A stretch of DNA of 64,000 bases, taken from positions 1,943,501-2,007,500 of the forward strand of contig NZ_CP135436.1 of assembly GCF_032340315.1 (NCBI RefSeq). The letters run 5' to 3'. Made by a program: the position numbers and the translations under genes. The notes under the pieces are model-generated. The model saw only the letters and a list, made by a program, of their open reading frames with translations, searched no databases and was not told the DNA's origin. Source of the DNA: Streptococcus sp. DTU_2020_1001019_1_SI_AUS_MUR_006. Its GTDB lineage: Bacteria; Bacillota; Bacilli; Lactobacillales; Streptococcaceae. Below, in pieces: positions 62,482-64,000 of this stretch; within the stretch, counting starts at the first letter, position 1, and every line of letters begins with the position of its first letter.

Positions 62482-63078
62482 CTATTCGCTCATTCTAGTC
62501 AAGTTAAGCTCTTGGGCCACTTGACGTTCTTGTTCTTTTTGTTTACTTTTTTTGTTATAAATTTGGCTTTTCTTTAAAAAGTCATAATTGTTTTTCTTGG
62601 AACGACTTGTTTCACCATCTGAAATTGGATGTTCCACTTGAGAAACTGTTTCTGCCAAAATATAGTGAGACTGACCTAACTTCTGACTATATTTCGCAAA
62701 TTCTCCTGGATTTTCCTTTTGAAAAGGTGCTGTCGGTTGATTTGCTGGACGCACATGGCTTGTTTTCGTTTGACGTCTCGTATGACTCACATCCTGAGTC
62801 AAATATCTAGCCGAGCGCTTCTTTTTCAAATCCGCGCGAGCTTCTTCACGCGCTAATTCAGCATAGGATTTTTCTTTTTTCTCAATCGGTTTTACAAAAG
62901 GTTTGACTTTCTCTTGCTTTTTGTCTTCAGTGATTGGAGACCATTCCAAGTAGTTTTTGTCTTGGTAATCACCTTTTATATTACTGATGAAATCAGACTC
63001 ATCGTAGAGATTCATAACTGGCATTTCTGTCAACATGACTTCATCATCTGCCACTATTGGAAATCGTTTTTGTGTCAT
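62482..63078 (-). CDS. Hypothetical hydrophilic protein upstream of murC
   Basis: 198 aa, strongly charged, no TM or signal peptide. Begins [20 protein letters not shown], then a basic Lys/Arg/Gln-rich middle (about 60-120) and [20 protein letters not shown] at the end. It looks mostly disordered. It lies 11 bp upstream of murC, between it and a SNF2 helicase gene, an order I recall from other streptococci. Function unknown. Confidence 0.82.
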   Translation of the reverse strand: MTQKRFPIVADDEVMLTEMPVMNLYDESDFISNIKGDYQDKNYLEWSPITEDKKQEKVKPFVKPIEKKEKSYAELAREEARADLKKKRSARYLTQDVSHTRRQTKTSHVRPANQPTAPFQKENPGEFAKYSQKLGQSHYILAETVSQVEHPISDGETSRSKKNNYDFLKKSQIYNKKSKQKEQERQVAQELNLTRMSE

Positions 63079-63136
63079 ATTTATTTCCTTTCAATACTCC
63101 ATTATAGCGTAATGTCTTGATTTTTCAAGTATAGGC

Positions 63137-64000
63137 TCATGAAATCCCTAAAATTTCTCGTATTTCAGCTAGACTCAGACTGCCACGAGACTCTGTTCCA
63201 TCCAAGATTTCAGAAACAAGATTTTTCTTTTTCTCTTGTAATTCTTGAATCTTTTCTTCAATTGTACCTCGAGTCACAAGGCGATAAACTTCAACAGCTT
63301 GCTCTTGCCCCATACGATGGGCGCGACCGATAGCCTGCGATTCAACTGCAGGATTCCACCATAAGTCTACTAGAATGACTGTATCGGCACCAGTGAGATT
63401 GAGACCGACCCCGCCAGCCTTTAGGGAAATTAAAAATACATCGCGCTCTCCTTGGTTAAAGGCCTTGGTCATTTCCTGACGTTCTTGCGAAGGTGTTGAA
63501 CCCGTAATTTTAAAGGAAGTCAAGCCTAAGTCAGGCAGCTCTTGCTCAATCCGATCCAACATACCTCTAAATTGTGAGAAAATAAGTACACGGTGTCCAC
63601 CTTCAGCAATCTGAACCAGCAAATCTCGTAAACTATCCAGCTTTCCGCTCTCTCCTTGGTAGTCCTCCATAAAGAGCGCAGGCGTATCACAAATCTGACG
63701 CAGACGCATGAGTCCAGTCAAAATTTCGACACGATTTCGTTGAAATTCCGAATCGCTTACCTGTCCCAAACGTTCCTGCATCCGTTGCAGTTGAGCAAGA
63801 TAGATAGCTTTTTGTTGATCCTCCAGTTCATTCTTATAGACAACTTCAATCAAGTCAGGTAACTCTGTCAAAACCTCTTCTTTCTTACGTCTCATGACAA
63901 AGGGTTTGATAAATTGAGCCACTCTCTCGGTTGATAGTTTCATAAATTCCTTCTTAGCAGGTAAGAGGCCTGGTAAGACAATCTGAAAAATCGACCAGAG
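63137..64000 (-). CDS. SNF2-family helicase (C-terminal part)
   Basis: 288 codons run off the right edge; the frame is open to base 64000 (first residues LWSIFQIVLPGLLPAKKEF), so the ATG at 63943 is internal. Visible: RVAQFIKPFVMRRKKEEVLT, the helicase C domain with VLIFSQFRGMLDRIE, LISLKAGGVGLNLTGAD and motif VI AIGRAHRMGQEQAVEVYRLV, then a short C-terminal tail. The ATPase motifs I-III lie outside. A RapA/SNF2-like ATPase on nucleic acid; role unknown. Confidence 0.93.
   Translation of the reverse strand, partial: LWSIFQIVLPGLLPAKKEFMKLSTERVAQFIKPFVMRRKKEEVLTELPDLIEVVYKNELEDQQKAIYLAQLQRMQERLGQVSDSEFQRNRVEILTGLMRLRQICDTPALFMEDYQGESGKLDSLRDLLVQIAEGGHRVLIFSQFRGMLDRIEQELPDLGLTSFKITGSTPSQERQEMTKAFNQGERDVFLISLKAGGVGLNLTGADTVILVDLWWNPAVESQAIGRAHRMGQEQAVEVYRLVTRGTIEEKIQELQEKKKNLVSEILDGTESRGSLSLAEIREILGIS

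Overview
The window looks like a chromosomal segment from a Mitis-group Streptococcus (S. mitis / S. oralis / S. pneumoniae relatives). The grounds are low-GC DNA, complete BOX repeats (boxA-boxB-boxB-boxC) and pneumococcal-type neighbourhoods: the vex/vnc locus next to fba, codY-pncA beside cshA, greA-mltG-murC, and dacB-HIT-brnQ-pepV. I cannot name the species. Most genes lie on the minus strand.

Layout. 1-1.6 kb: start of an ABC ATPase and an alpha/beta hydrolase. 1.6-5.5 kb: pheS and pheT behind a T-box, with a 26-codon ORF running into the pheT start. 5.5-15.2 kb: L,D-carboxypeptidase lipoprotein, HIT protein, an unidentified membrane protein, M42 peptidase, BrnQ, rhodanese, UDG-family protein, PepV, nitroreductase, an amino acid-binding lipoprotein and a phosphoesterase; peptide and amino acid use dominates. 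15.3-17.1 kb: a self-contained XRE regulator plus three membrane proteins. 17.1-24.4 kb: TDT transporter, acyl-CoA dehydrogenase/AhpD-like pair, MFS exporter, BOX, a glycine-riboswitch-controlled AGCS symporter, scrambled IS30/IS110-type remnants carrying a second BOX, and tRNA-Thr. 24.4-27.8 kb: GNAT and a three-gene ABC-2 exporter.

27.8-34.3 kb is the most interesting part. A 54-bp copy of the 3' end of fba lies about 6.4 kb downstream of fba in direct orientation, so the DNA between looks like an integrated element that used the fba 3' end as its attachment site, as the ICESt1/ICESt3 family does in S. thermophilus. The element carries a RelBE-type toxin-antitoxin pair, a two-TM protein, a lipoprotein translationally coupled to an 828-aa LPXTG surface protein of SEC10/PgrA surface-exclusion type, and a divergent XRE regulator with a perfect operator-like palindrome in the surface-protein promoter. 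No integrase or conjugation genes are visible, so it is probably a decayed or cis-mobilizable element.

34.3-41 kb: fba, VncS/VncR, the Vex1-3 ABC system and tRNA-Leu. 41-45.9 kb: pncA, codY (with an adjacent CodY box), cshA and a Har/RclA-like flavoprotein. 46-49.3 kb: murT-gatD (apparently leaderless) and pepQ. 49.3-55.9 kb: GNATs, nadE-pncB, a second XRE/membrane-protein pair, an AT-rich ABC transporter and a HAD-hydrolase remnant. 55.9-64 kb: amino acid permease, greA, mltG, two GNATs, murC, a hypothetical protein and the C-terminal part of a SNF2 helicase.

Cell-wall assembly (murT-gatD, murC, mltG, dacB), NAD salvage (pncA, pncB, nadE) and nitrogen/amino acid control (codY, brnQ, pepV, pepQ, AGCS symporter) are the recurring themes.
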